From: Spirochaetaceae bacterium
GTDB taxonomy: Bacteria > Spirochaetota > Spirochaetia > DSM-27196 > SLAA01
NCBI GenBank assembly: GCA_003556605.1
Contig: PWQX01000203.1
Location: 1 to 39,200 of the forward strand
Reading direction: 5' to 3'
Length of the DNA stretch: 39,200 nucleotides
Positions 15,863 to 24,605 of the stretch are shown here, piece after piece; position 1 is the first letter of the stretch; every line of letters begins with the position of its first letter. The translations under genes and the position numbers were made by a program. The notes under the pieces are model-generated. The model saw only the letters and a list, made by a program, of their open reading frames with translations, was not told the origin of the DNA and did no database searches.

Positions 15863-17788
15863 TTAGCTTTTCGCCCCTTGCGCGGCTGCTGCGTGCGAGG
15901 CCGGCTGGGCAACGGCAAACAACGCATCAGCGGCACGCTCAATCATCGAAAGACCGGTAATCTCGGTCTCGAACAGCGGCATAACCGTCACCGGCAGCTG
16001 AAAGCGCCGATTGATCTCCCCGAGGTACTTCTCCTGCATCTTCTTGCGGTTCTTGAAGTACTCGTTTGTGCAGTACTCGCTCTGCAACACCTGATTGGCG
16101 ACCACAAACTGCGTCTCGATTCCCGCCGCCCGCAGGTCCACCATCGCACGGTACGCCTCGATCACCGGCGTCGACTCGGGGTACACCACAAACGCAAACG
16201 CGCTGCGCTCGGGGTCCTTCATTTGCGCGATAATGCGGTCAAAGCGTGCCTGGGTCTCGCTTTTGACATCGGAGCTTTCGCCCGTGGTGGCAACCATCAT
16301 GCCGACCTGGTCTGCGTAATCGAACGGCAACTCGAGCAGCCGCAGCGTGTGGCCGGTGGGGGCGGTATCGAACACCACGATATCGTACTCATCGCGCTCT
16401 ACGTACCACATGAACTTATCGAACGCGGCCATCTCCTCGGTACAGGGTGACTCAAGCTCCTCGCGCACTGCGATAAGCATATCCTCGGAGTATTTCTGTT
16501 TCGCATCCTCAAGGATGCGTGCCTTGTACTCCTCAACCGCTTTCTCTTGGTCGATCATTACCGCGTCTAGGTTCGGCGCCCCTTCAATTGCAGTGATCGA
16601 GTCGCCGACTCGCTGCTCGAGCACCTCGCCGATATGCGAGGCCGGGTCGGTGGTGAGAAGCAGCGTCTTGAAACCGAGCCGCCCGAGCGCAAACGCCGTC
16701 GCGCACGATACCGTGGTCTTGCCGACGCCGCCTTTGCCGGTGAAGAACACCGCCTTGGTGCTTCCGGCAACCGGCCTTATTGAGTTCACAAGCGACTCAG
16801 AGTCCTGCTCAACGTATTCCGCCGCAAGCTCTTGCGCCGAACGCTTCAGGCTGAACTGCGCCGGAGCCTCCGCGGCGTCCGAAAACAGGTCACGGGCAAC
16901 GTGCTTCAGCCCTTCGAGCCCTTTGATCTCACCGTCGCGCTGATACATGCGCTTCACCGGCACCGTGAACTCGGTTTCAATGGTTTCGAGGTGGCGCTTT
17001 TGCATCTCGTAGCGGCTCTGAAAGAACGGATGCTCGCAAACATCTTGCGGCAGAACGCCGTTGACAATCAAGCGCGAGTTCTCAACACCGATCTCGGCGA
17101 GCTCGGCCGAAGAGCGCTTCGTTTCGTAGATGGAGGTGGCTTCCGGCTGCAGCACAAAGGTGAACTCGGTGCGCTCCGGGTCGCCGAGCAGGCGCGTGGC
17201 CTCGTCGTACTTCACCTTGTTCTCTTGAATCGAGGCTACCGGGCCGATGCAGGTATTGCCGCTTCCCTGCGCGCTTTCTTCTATATGCTTGCTCCAGTCA
17301 ACCGGAAGCTCGAGCAACCGCAGCGTGTGCCCGGTCGGCGCGGTGTCGAAGATCACCACGTCGTAGCCCGCGCCGTCCTGTGCGTTCTGTCCGTTCCGTC
17401 CGTTCTGTTCGTCGTCGGCGGTCATGAAGTCGACGAACCGGTCGAACGACGCGATCTCGGTGGTGCACGGTGAGTTGAACTGCTCTTCCATCACCTTGAT
17501 GACGCTTTCCGGCATCACCGCGCGCATCGGCGCAAGGATGCGCTCGCGATACTCCTCGGTTGCCTTGTCGGGGTCTATCTCCATACCCCAGAGATTCTCA
17601 ACGCCGAGCGGACGGATGTTGTGGCCGATCTCGGTCTCGAATACGTCGGAGAGATTTGAGGCGGGGTCGGTTGTGACGATGAGCGTACGCTTGCCCTGCT
17701 CAGCGTTGTGTACCGCGGTAGCGCATGCCATCGTGGTCTTGCCGACGCCGCCTTTACCTGAGAAGAAAATGTATTGTGTTTGATTCAT
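15863..17788 (-). CDS. arsA: ArsA arsenite-stimulated double-domain ATPase
   Basis: 641 residues with two homologous halves. Each half carries a deviant Walker A: SGKGGVGKTTM (residues 10-20) and TGKGGVGKTTV (350-360). Each also has TTDPAS (39-44, 379-384) and the signature DTAPTGHTLRLLELP (148-162, 474-488). Metalloid-site cysteines are conserved in both halves: Cys108 and Cys251 in A1, Cys449 and Cys573 in A2, in contexts SPCTTE/SPCTEE and DVCEHPFF/EYCTNEYF. Residues 125-142 of A1 hold an Asn/Gly/Gln-rich insert. In known systems ArsA powers the ArsB permease, receiving As(III) from ArsD. No ArsB or Acr3 gene is present in this window, so it either works with a distant pump or in a pump-free scheme. 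It starts at 17788 with GGGAG upstream. Confidence 0.96.
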   Translation of the reverse strand: MNQTQYIFFSGKGGVGKTTMACATAVHNAEQGKRTLIVTTDPASNLSDVFETEIGHNIRPLGVENLWGMEIDPDKATEEYRERILAPMRAVMPESVIKVMEEQFNSPCTTEIASFDRFVDFMTADDEQNGRNGQNAQDGAGYDVVIFDTAPTGHTLRLLELPVDWSKHIEESAQGSGNTCIGPVASIQENKVKYDEATRLLGDPERTEFTFVLQPEATSIYETKRSSAELAEIGVENSRLIVNGVLPQDVCEHPFFQSRYEMQKRHLETIETEFTVPVKRMYQRDGEIKGLEGLKHVARDLFSDAAEAPAQFSLKRSAQELAAEYVEQDSESLVNSIRPVAGSTKAVFFTGKGGVGKTTVSCATAFALGRLGFKTLLLTTDPASHIGEVLEQRVGDSITAIEGAPNLDAVMIDQEKAVEEYKARILEDAKQKYSEDMLIAVREELESPCTEEMAAFDKFMWYVERDEYDIVVFDTAPTGHTLRLLELPFDYADQVGMMVATTGESSDVKSETQARFDRIIAQMKDPERSAFAFVVYPESTPVIEAYRAMVDLRAAGIETQFVVANQVLQSEYCTNEYFKNRKKMQEKYLGEINRRFQLPVTVMPLFETEITGLSMIERAADALFAVAQPASHAAAAQGAKS

Positions 17789-17839
17789 TGTATGCTCCCG
17801 TGTGTGCTCTTAGCGGTAATTGCGTTTGCGCGGTCGGGG

Positions 17840-18181
17840 TTATACCGTTGCGGTTTCGGGCGACTGCGCGTAGGTGAGAAGCTCCTTGAAGGTCGGAAAC
17901 TCGCGCTGCTTCACCACTTTTCCGTTTACCGCGGTAACCGGCAACACATCGGTGCCCTGCTCCTGCAGCAGCGCCAATACCGCGGGGTTCTCCATGAACT
18001 TCTGCCCCTGCTGCTGTAAGAGGTAGCGGTGCACCTCAACACCGTGCTCGTTCTTGAGCTTCAAAGCAGCCTCGTTTACATCCAGCAAGGCTGGGTCTAT
18101 CGCAGGACCACACAGGCCGCCGGGGCAGCACATCGGTGGGTCGAATATCTCAATTCGGACGTTCGTATCGGTATCGCTCAT
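17840..18181 (-). CDS. arsD: ArsD arsenic metallochaperone
   Basis: 113 residues. It delivers As(III) to ArsA and has weak repressor activity in model systems. The vicinal cysteines are at 18-19 with a third at 24 (MCCPGGLCG), the C12/C13/C18 set of the classical protein. The thioredoxin-like fold is recognisable in FMENPAVLALLQEQG and VLPVTAVNGKVVKQREFPT. The additional C-terminal CC pairs present in some ArsD proteins are absent. It lies between arsR (65 bases) and arsA (51 bases) on the same strand. Confidence 0.95.
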   Translation of the reverse strand: MSDTDTNVRIEIFDPPMCCPGGLCGPAIDPALLDVNEAALKLKNEHGVEVHRYLLQQQGQKFMENPAVLALLQEQGTDVLPVTAVNGKVVKQREFPTFKELLTYAQSPETATV

Positions 18182-18246
18182 AATCTCACTCCCTTTCCCT
18201 TGGCTGCAATAGCCATAGCTCGACCAGTCGTAGGCGACTCGGTTGA

Positions 18247-18669
18247 TTACTCCGTCTTACTTCTTCCGAGCGTGTGGTCGCTCGGTTTGTCATCGCTAGG
18301 AACAACGCCTATCACGCACTTAGTCCCCGAACGCAGTGCGAGTCTTAATTCCAAGCCCCTCAGGTCCTTCTCGGTTTCCTCGGTTGGAAGCACCGTGCGC
18401 AGAAAGTCCCACAACTGCACAGCAAACGAATCGCCGGTTTCAAGACTGTGATAAGCCCAGGTCCCCTCACGATTCACCGTGACCAAGTGCGCACTCTTGA
18501 GTACGCTCAAATGGCGTGATATCTGATACTGCGGCAAATGCAGCGCGTCCATCAGCTCGCAGACACACAGGGGCTCGCTACTGCGCAACATCAGATTCAC
18601 GATCCGCAACCGGGTTTCGTCGGCGATTGCCTTGAATACTTCGCAAGCCCTCTGCATCTCACGCTCCAT
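18247..18669 (-). CDS. arsR: ArsR-family metalloregulator
   Basis: 140-residue winged-helix repressor. The metal site motif PLCVCEL (Cys35, Cys37) lies at the start of the DNA-binding region and is the As(III) sensor motif. The recognition helix region is QYQISRHLSVLKSAHLVTV, followed by a wing with GTWAYHSL. A further Cys (GTKCVIGVV) near the C-terminus occurs in many anaerobe ArsR proteins. It starts at ATG 18669, 7 bases from a perfect inverted repeat, so autoregulation and control of the whole downstream operon are expected. Confidence 0.95.
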   Translation of the reverse strand: MEREMQRACEVFKAIADETRLRIVNLMLRSSEPLCVCELMDALHLPQYQISRHLSVLKSAHLVTVNREGTWAYHSLETGDSFAVQLWDFLRTVLPTEETEKDLRGLELRLALRSGTKCVIGVVPSDDKPSDHTLGRSKTE

Positions 18670-18676
18670 ATGTTAA

Positions 18677-18694
18677 TATGCGCTACTACGCATA
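18677..18694 (-). promoter_or_regulatory. Probable ArsR operator upstream of arsR
   Basis: Perfect inverted repeat TATGCG-N6-CGCATA, immediately upstream of the arsR start codon and in AT-rich DNA. Dyads of this size and position are typical for ArsR/SmtB repressors. It is the only such perfect dyad seen in the arsR upstream region. Confidence 0.6.
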
Positions 18695-19142
18695 CAATAT
18701 ATCCGTTTTGCGCGCCGCCGTCAACGCCCGGAGGTGGTCTTTTCTGTTCAATTCTGTAGACCGCACCGCAGGTGGTGCCGATTAACCCCACCTCGTAATT
18801 GTTTTAGCCCGGCATAGCCGGTTCCCAGCCAGACTCGCGGCTGTCTGTAATACGGATTCAGCCGAGCTGGCGGGCGGGAACGCTTTTCAAGGTCCGGATC
18901 ACCGCGTATGTCTTTCCGCGTCGATCGAGAAGTTCTAAGCCGAAGGGGGTAGGCGTCGCCCTGACGGGCACGGAAATAAGGATCCGGAAGACTCCGCCGG
19001 CACATCGGCCCAAAAGCGGTAACTGAACAACCTCCTCTCGAAAGGATAGCCGCCCGAGCGGCCGAAACTGATGGACGTAGGCTTACGCGTGCTGGAGTGA
19101 TAAGGTGGTAAAGCGCGTAAGCATGTCTTATAATAAAATCAT
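18695..19142. other. Intergenic region between arsR and the coiled-coil gene
   Basis: About 450 bases separate the divergent genes. The arsR side carries AT-rich sequence (ATACAATATATCCG), likely the arsR promoter. The middle shows no gene, tRNA or hairpin that I can support. The plus side ends in a strong TATAAT before the next gene. Confidence 0.5.
19106..19134 (+). promoter_or_regulatory. Promoter-like TATAAT directly before the coiled-coil gene
   Basis: A perfect TATAAT at 19129-19134 lies only 8 bases before the ATG at 19143. The element 17 bases upstream (TGGTAA) is a weak -35. Initiation would fall almost at the start codon, giving a leaderless or nearly leaderless mRNA, which fits the absence of a Shine-Dalgarno sequence. 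Confidence 0.45.
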
Positions 19143-21119
19143 ATGGCCGGCTTCATACAACGTGCTAAACGGCTACGCCGTGGTGTCGTCGATTCGTCCG
19201 ATTCATCGCCTCCTCAGCGCGGCGTTGACAGCGGTGCGCAGCGTGACGGCGGCGACGAAACCAACGTGTTCCCTGAAGAAGAAAAAAGGGGAATTCTGGC
19301 CGAGATTGACCGCATCGTAGCCGAGAACAAGTTCAACGTCACACCACAGAGTTTCACCGTAAGCACCAAACGCACAGGAGCACGGTTTCCGCTTCTGGTG
19401 AACCTAATTGCCCTGGCGGTCTTGGCGGGCGGCGTTTATGCGATGCTTGAGCTCTATCGGGAAGAAGAGCAGATCATACGCTCCGGCGGGGGGGTTGTGC
19501 TCACCACTGAAAGTCGGCTGATCGCCGAGTTGCAACGTCGCACCGACGAACAACTGCAACAGAAGGAGCAGGAGATTTCTGCGATACAGGTTCGCCTGGC
19601 CGAGGTGCAATCCGAACGAAGCGCGATTGAGGCCGAGATCGAACAGCGTGTGCAGGAGCTCGAGCGTGAGCTGCGCGCCGAGATGGACGCAGAGCTGGAA
19701 GCCGAAAGGCAACGCTTGATTAACGAAGGCTTGTCGGAGGAGGAAATCGAACGGCTGCTGCGCGATTTTGAGCGCCGCCGGCTTGCTGAGTTACGCGCCG
19801 AGGTTGAGGCGTACCGCGAGGCGCTGGAGCGCCGGCAGCAGGAAAACACACAAGCTTTGGCGATGCTTGAGATTGAGCTTTCTCGGAGCCTGGAAGAACG
19901 ACGCCGCGAGCGCACCGCACTGATCGAGGATGCGCGCCTGCGCGAAAGCGAGTTGCGTGCCCGTTACGAGGAGCGGCTAGCAAGCCGCAGCGAGGAAGCG
20001 GCGACCGCACAGCGGCAGTTGGGCGAGCTGGAACAGTTGCGCGAGCGAGAGAGCTTAGTTCAGCACCAGATTACCGGCTACTACCAGCGCATCCGCGGCG
20101 TAATCGCCGCCTCAGATTACGCGGCTGCGTCACAAACCATCAATCAGTTTCGCGAGTTTCTGAATCAAGACGCGGTCCGTTCGCTCCCGATGATGCAAAA
20201 CAGGTACGACGCCGAGCAGTATATTCTGGAATCGCTCGCGCGGTTGGTGGAACCGCAGATTGGGGCGGAGGAGCGCAGCAGCGGCGATCTGTTGGCGAGG
20301 GTTCAGCTTCTAGATGGAATTGCGGAATTGTTGGAAGCAGCTGCCCGGGCGCGTGAAGACGGCGACTCGGAGACGGCCGAGGAATTGGCCGGCGAGGCAT
20401 TTGCGCTGCTGCCGCAAGGCGCCGCGATGCAGCAGTTTCTCGCGGAGCGCGATCACCGGCTAATCATCGAGAATACACGCGATGAGCTCGATGCGCTGAT
20501 GCAGGCGCGCTTGTCTGAGCTCGCAGCCGAGTACGAACGGCATATCGCCGAGTTGGAGCAGGAACTGGCCCGCATCGAACAAAGCCGCGATCAGGCGCTA
20601 GTGGCGCTTGAAGAGGCTGAAGCTCACGATCAACCGCCGGTGGCCGATGTCTCGGAAGAACCGGACCAGCCGGCGCCGGACGCTGCGCCGGCTGACCTTG
20701 CAGCCGATCGGGAGCTCTTGGCGGAGCTCTCCCGCTTGCGGCAGATGGAGCAGGAGCTGGAGGAGTTGCAGAGCGCGTATGAGAAATTCCGCATGACCGA
20801 GGCGCAGATCGTCGGTGCCGGTGTAGATCCGTTTTCGCTGATCGAGGGCAAACTACTACTGGATTCTTTTCTTAGATCAAGCGGTGTTCAGAAGCTGTTC
20901 CCGGAACTTGACCAACACATTCGCCGATATGATCACGCGTTTCAGGCTACCGGCCGGCGTGCGGCGATTTCCGACACTATCGAGATTGTCTACACACTCG
21001 CCGGTTATACTAATGAAAGCGCACGGCGGGATTACCTGCTGCAGGAGCGCAGTCGAGCTAGCGACCCGCAATTGAGCGAGTTCTTGGACGAGCTCGTGAT
21101 GCTGATCGACAACTCCTGA
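19143..21119 (+). CDS. Large coiled-coil membrane protein, unknown function
   Basis: 658 residues. The short N-terminal cytoplasmic part includes the segment ENKFNVTPQSFTVSTKR. One transmembrane helix follows at about residues 78-97 (PLLVNLIALAVLAGGVYAML). From about residue 110 to 310 it is a continuous Glu/Arg/Gln-rich coiled coil (ERELRAEMDAELEAERQRLI and similar). A Leu-rich globular region follows, then a second coiled coil around residues 430-500, a Pro/Asp linker and a third (about 525-560). It has one membrane pass with long rods on one side, suggesting a structural or tethering role in the envelope. I do not recognise the family. The ATG has no ribosome site; see the promoter entry. 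Confidence 0.75.
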   Translation: MAGFIQRAKRLRRGVVDSSDSSPPQRGVDSGAQRDGGDETNVFPEEEKRGILAEIDRIVAENKFNVTPQSFTVSTKRTGARFPLLVNLIALAVLAGGVYAMLELYREEEQIIRSGGGVVLTTESRLIAELQRRTDEQLQQKEQEISAIQVRLAEVQSERSAIEAEIEQRVQELERELRAEMDAELEAERQRLINEGLSEEEIERLLRDFERRRLAELRAEVEAYREALERRQQENTQALAMLEIELSRSLEERRRERTALIEDARLRESELRARYEERLASRSEEAATAQRQLGELEQLRERESLVQHQITGYYQRIRGVIAASDYAAASQTINQFREFLNQDAVRSLPMMQNRYDAEQYILESLARLVEPQIGAEERSSGDLLARVQLLDGIAELLEAAARAREDGDSETAEELAGEAFALLPQGAAMQQFLAERDHRLIIENTRDELDALMQARLSELAAEYERHIAELEQELARIEQSRDQALVALEEAEAHDQPPVADVSEEPDQPAPDAAPADLAADRELLAELSRLRQMEQELEELQSAYEKFRMTEAQIVGAGVDPFSLIEGKLLLDSFLRSSGVQKLFPELDQHIRRYDHAFQATGRRAAISDTIEIVYTLAGYTNESARRDYLLQERSRASDPQLSEFLDELVMLIDNS

Positions 21120-21127
21120 TCGTCTGG

Positions 21128-22453
21128 TTACGGTTGCCACCGCACGCCCAGACGAAACGAGCCTCCCGAGAGAATCCAGGCGCGCGCGGTATCGTCGGTG
21201 ACCAGGAACTCCTCGTCGGCGCTGCGGGAAGTGCCGTGGAGATGAACGGCGCCGGGTAACTGCCGCATCAAGATCTCGGGATGCTCAGTTTGATACAGTG
21301 ACGGTCGCCATTCTAGAAACACGCGCCAGCGTTGACTTGGACGGTTCTCCACGCCGAGGGTGGAAAGAACCCCCCAGGCCGCTACGGGATCACCTCCCCA
21401 GTAGCCCCGGGTATGAATTAGGCGCCAGAGTGCGCCGGCTGCAAGGTAAGCGCGCAGACGGTTGTAAGGAGGGTGCAGGTAACTCCCAAGCTGCAGATTG
21501 AAGACCGTCATGTCCTCGCTGAAAAGGATCTTATCCTCTTCGTCGGTCGGACGGTCGTCGTCATCGGCCAGAGGAGCAGCACCAACAAGGTAGGTCGTGA
21601 GTCCGCCGCGGATGAAGGCGTAATCACCGGCGATGCGGCGTGAACCCTCCAGTGAAGGATAGGAAGCGTTACTCAGCCCCAGATCCCAGCTATAGGCCGA
21701 TCTCGACTGCTGATCGAGTGCCACTTCCAAATCATCTTCGGCCACCAGTAGCATCTGCTCTACCGGATAATGCAACGGTGCGCGTGCCTCGAGTGTGTAC
21801 AGCGACGGCGCCGGTAAGCTCAGCTGCAGGATGCCCGAGTCGGGCACCTGTTGCGGTGTTTCGGTCAGTCCGTGAATGCTCGTTCCCGGGACCGCACGCA
21901 GCGTCAGGCTCGTGAAACGAACGTCGGCCAGCGCCGCGGTAACCAGCTCTTCATACATACCGTCGAACTCGTCCGCAGCCGGCCCCCACGCCCTCCGCAA
22001 TCTTGGGCCGCTCAAACCGGGTGGCTCCCGATAGCTCAGCTCAAACACCGGGGCAGCGGCGGTTACCGCGTACCCCCTAACCGTAATTCGGGCAGCCGCC
22101 GGGTCTTCCTGCACCGAAAGCTCAACCCAACCAATTGCGCCGCGTTCAATCGCTCGGCTGCGCACCTGTCCCTGCGCTCCTTCATCGATGAGCAAGCGCA
22201 CCGAAGGTCTTCGTGCCGCGAACGCCGCCGCCGCCGAGCTTCGCACCGTATCTACTGCTACAGCGTCGACTCGCTCACTGCTGTAGCTAAACACAAACAG
22301 CAATGGGACGGTGTATGCTCCAATCTGCGGCGGCTCACTCGGAGCGCCGGCAGGCTCCTCGCTGCGGCCGCGTGCCGAAAGCGACGCGGCGTTCAACACC
22401 AGCACCGCAGCAAGCAGCATACGGAACAAACGACCGTGATTGATCACCACCAT
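21128..22453 (-). CDS. Exported hypothetical protein, last gene of the cyclase operon
   Basis: 441 residues. A hydrophobic signal-like segment (MLLAAVLVLNAASLSARG) starts at residue 12, so translation might also begin at the ATG near 22420. The middle carries a PEGA-like beta segment (LSLPAPSLYTLEARAPLHYP). The second half has alternating strands with Trp/Tyr ends (SAYSWDLGLSNASYPSLEG, TVFNLQLGSYLHPPYNRL, WRVFLEWRPSLYQTE), typical of outer-membrane barrel edges, and it ends with WQP. The predicted site is outer membrane or periplasm. The start overlaps the previous gene's stop by ten bases. The function is unknown. Confidence 0.65.
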   Translation of the reverse strand: MVVINHGRLFRMLLAAVLVLNAASLSARGRSEEPAGAPSEPPQIGAYTVPLLFVFSYSSERVDAVAVDTVRSSAAAAFAARRPSVRLLIDEGAQGQVRSRAIERGAIGWVELSVQEDPAAARITVRGYAVTAAAPVFELSYREPPGLSGPRLRRAWGPAADEFDGMYEELVTAALADVRFTSLTLRAVPGTSIHGLTETPQQVPDSGILQLSLPAPSLYTLEARAPLHYPVEQMLLVAEDDLEVALDQQSRSAYSWDLGLSNASYPSLEGSRRIAGDYAFIRGGLTTYLVGAAPLADDDDRPTDEEDKILFSEDMTVFNLQLGSYLHPPYNRLRAYLAAGALWRLIHTRGYWGGDPVAAWGVLSTLGVENRPSQRWRVFLEWRPSLYQTEHPEILMRQLPGAVHLHGTSRSADEEFLVTDDTARAWILSGGSFRLGVRWQP

Positions 22454-23433
22454 GTCCGCGCCTTGTAGAGTCTCAGCCGTGACTTATCAAGCGTATAGAC
22501 CCACCGGCCGTCGGGGCTGTACGCGAACGCGAACTCAGCGTTGGACGCAACGTGATACGTGTCGAGCCGTTCGCCGGAATCGATATCGAACACTTCGTGG
22601 TCACGCTTGTCACGCAGCACCACGACCCCGCGGCGTGTGTAGAAGACCGGATCATAGTCACGCGCAGATACAGTAATGTAACGAGCTTCGTCGGTGACGA
22701 AGGTACCGCCGGCAAGACCCGGATCCTGCATGTCCACCGCCAAGCTTGCGCTCACCTCGATCACGAAAACGCGCGAAAGTGCGTCGTTCCACAGCACAAG
22801 TCCCGAGCGCGCGCGGCCGACGTCATGCTGCGCCGCCTTTAGGCGAAAGCCTTCACGCGCATTCGCATCCGCATCGGGGTGTATGTCGTTGGAGCTAATG
22901 CCATTTAGTTCGTTCCAGTCGCTGTCATACAGCGGTCCCGCTTCGAGTGAGTGATTCTCAACGCCGAGCAAAACCACGCCGGATGGTGTAGCGACGCCTG
23001 TTACCCGCTCGCTATCCGGCGGGTTGTCGTAGATCTCCTCTTCTTCGAGCGAGAAACCGCGGTCGAAAAGCATCCGTTCTACCACGAAGTTTCCGTTGAC
23101 ATCGACAAATGCGTTGCGTATGTCCCACACATCCGAACGGCTCATGCGCACCTTCAGATCCTCGTCGAAGGCGACGGTACGCTCGCCGCCGCCCTTATCA
23201 CGACCGCGGACCAGCAAGTATCGGCGACTGCCGTTGTCGAGAACGGTCATCTCTACGTCGCTTCTGCGCAGGTCTCCGAAGACATCGTCGACCATGACAG
23301 TCGACGTCAATCGATCGTCGAACGGCGGTGCGGCCGGATCATAGAACAGCTCGCAAGCTCCGAGCAGCCCGAGTGCGGCCGGAAGCAGTGATAGAAGCAC
23401 CGGCGCAACCATCGAGTGTCTCAGCGTCGCCAT
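22444..23433 (-). CDS. Lipoprotein, probable beta-propeller-like surface or periplasmic protein
   Basis: ATG at 23433 (MATLRHSMVAP) gives a signal peptide ending in a lipobox LLGAC, so Cys anchors the mature protein; further-upstream starts would bury this signal. The mature part is acidic and beta-rich with repeated short blades (RRYLLVRGRDKGGG, VVLLGVENHSLEAG, LVLWNDALSRVFVIEV), ending FAYSPDGRWVYTLDKSRL, a WD/PQQ-like last blade. It overlaps the preceding gene by 13 bases and the following one by 10. The role is unknown. Confidence 0.65.
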   Translation of the reverse strand: MATLRHSMVAPVLLSLLPAALGLLGACELFYDPAAPPFDDRLTSTVMVDDVFGDLRRSDVEMTVLDNGSRRYLLVRGRDKGGGERTVAFDEDLKVRMSRSDVWDIRNAFVDVNGNFVVERMLFDRGFSLEEEEIYDNPPDSERVTGVATPSGVVLLGVENHSLEAGPLYDSDWNELNGISSNDIHPDADANAREGFRLKAAQHDVGRARSGLVLWNDALSRVFVIEVSASLAVDMQDPGLAGGTFVTDEARYITVSARDYDPVFYTRRGVVVLRDKRDHEVFDIDSGERLDTYHVASNAEFAFAYSPDGRWVYTLDKSRLRLYKARTWW

Positions 23434-24605
23434 GGCAACAGCACTCCTGTCGAGAAATAACCGTGCGTGCCGCGGACCAAGTAGCCGGTCGCGGCCTCGC
23501 TGTAGTAAATCAGATCGGCCTCCAGAAACGGCGCAAAGCGGTCGAACTGCCACCTTACAGCCAGCGCAAACAGCTTCAGGTAGGTGTCGGCAAAAAAATA
23601 GGCGGTTTCCTCGCCGCCGAGCAGCGACAGCGTTACTCCGGCGCCGGTCGAAAGGCCGAGACGGAAGCGGTCACGCAGCGCTGTGACTGCGTAACCTCCC
23701 AGCGAGAGGCGCGTATCGAACACCCCCGATGCCCGCGACCCGGACTCGAAGCGATATCGGGTTGAAAGCTGGTTGGTGCTTTGCACGTAGAAGCGATTGG
23801 GGTACAGATAACGCCGGACCCCCACCGCCGCACCCGCCCAACGCTGAGGCATCCAAGACAGGCTAATCTCCCAGTTCACGCGCGGGCGCAACTCCGGCAG
23901 CTGTACATCCATGTGTTCGTCGGTAATGAGTATCGTCTGCCTCTCGCTGTGGTAGCCGTCGAGGTGTTTCCACACCACCAACTTCGACCCCAGCGTCAGC
24001 GGCAGAAACGGCGCTTCGAGCTTTCCATCTGCGATAACACCCAACGGAACCGAGCCGGCGACTTCCACCCCCGCGCCCTCGTTCGGCGAGCGCAACGTCA
24101 GTTGCTGCAAGACCGGCGGTGGTTCGGGGTGAGTGCCGGAAATCCCGGTCGCAGCACGTGCATGCCGGGCTGTATCGGCCGCTGCCTGTCGTATGGTATT
24201 GACCAGCCCAAGATCCGTTGTGCCGACGTAACTCCCGCCGCCGAGCACCCGTTCGCTCGCCGCATCGGTAACAGTTATCACCAGCGTCAGGCGCTCACCG
24301 TTCAGCAAATAGCGAAGATTCAGCGCCAGCTCGGCAGTCTCGGCAGGATCGCGGCTCACTGCGAACCCCAGTAATTCCAACTCGCCCGCAAGCGCTTCGG
24401 TCAGCAGCCGGATCAATCTCTGCTCGCTCTCCTGCGGAACCTCGCTCGGTCCACCCGGCTGCGGTTCGTTAACCAGTACTCGCAGCGGCAGGCTCTCCGC
24501 CGATACGAGCGCGGGTCTACACAACAGCAGGCAGCTGAGAAGGATTAGCACCGAGATCAGCGTTCGCCTTCTTCCAGGGATCTTTCCGCCGGACCCAACG
24601 CTCAT
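23421..24605 (-). CDS. Exported protein with PEGA-like region and beta-barrel-like C-terminus
   Basis: ATG at 24605 overlaps the cyclase stop as ATGA, which fixes the start (MSVGSGGKIPG). The signal peptide is LISVLILLSCLLLCRPALVSAES. Residues about 30-140 form an alpha/beta domain comparable to the N-terminal domain of LpoB/CsgG-type or FlgT-like proteins (RLIRLLTEALAGELELLGF). A PEGA-like sandwich follows (GVEVAGSVPLGVIADGKLEA). The last 160 residues are alternating strands ending in aromatic residues (FAPFLEADLIYYSEA, FSTGVLLPWRR), as in an outer-membrane barrel. No enzyme motif is seen. Translational coupling to the cyclase implies a shared pathway. Confidence 0.65.
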   Translation of the reverse strand: MSVGSGGKIPGRRRTLISVLILLSCLLLCRPALVSAESLPLRVLVNEPQPGGPSEVPQESEQRLIRLLTEALAGELELLGFAVSRDPAETAELALNLRYLLNGERLTLVITVTDAASERVLGGGSYVGTTDLGLVNTIRQAAADTARHARAATGISGTHPEPPPVLQQLTLRSPNEGAGVEVAGSVPLGVIADGKLEAPFLPLTLGSKLVVWKHLDGYHSERQTILITDEHMDVQLPELRPRVNWEISLSWMPQRWAGAAVGVRRYLYPNRFYVQSTNQLSTRYRFESGSRASGVFDTRLSLGGYAVTALRDRFRLGLSTGAGVTLSLLGGEETAYFFADTYLKLFALAVRWQFDRFAPFLEADLIYYSEAATGYLVRGTHGYFSTGVLLPWRR

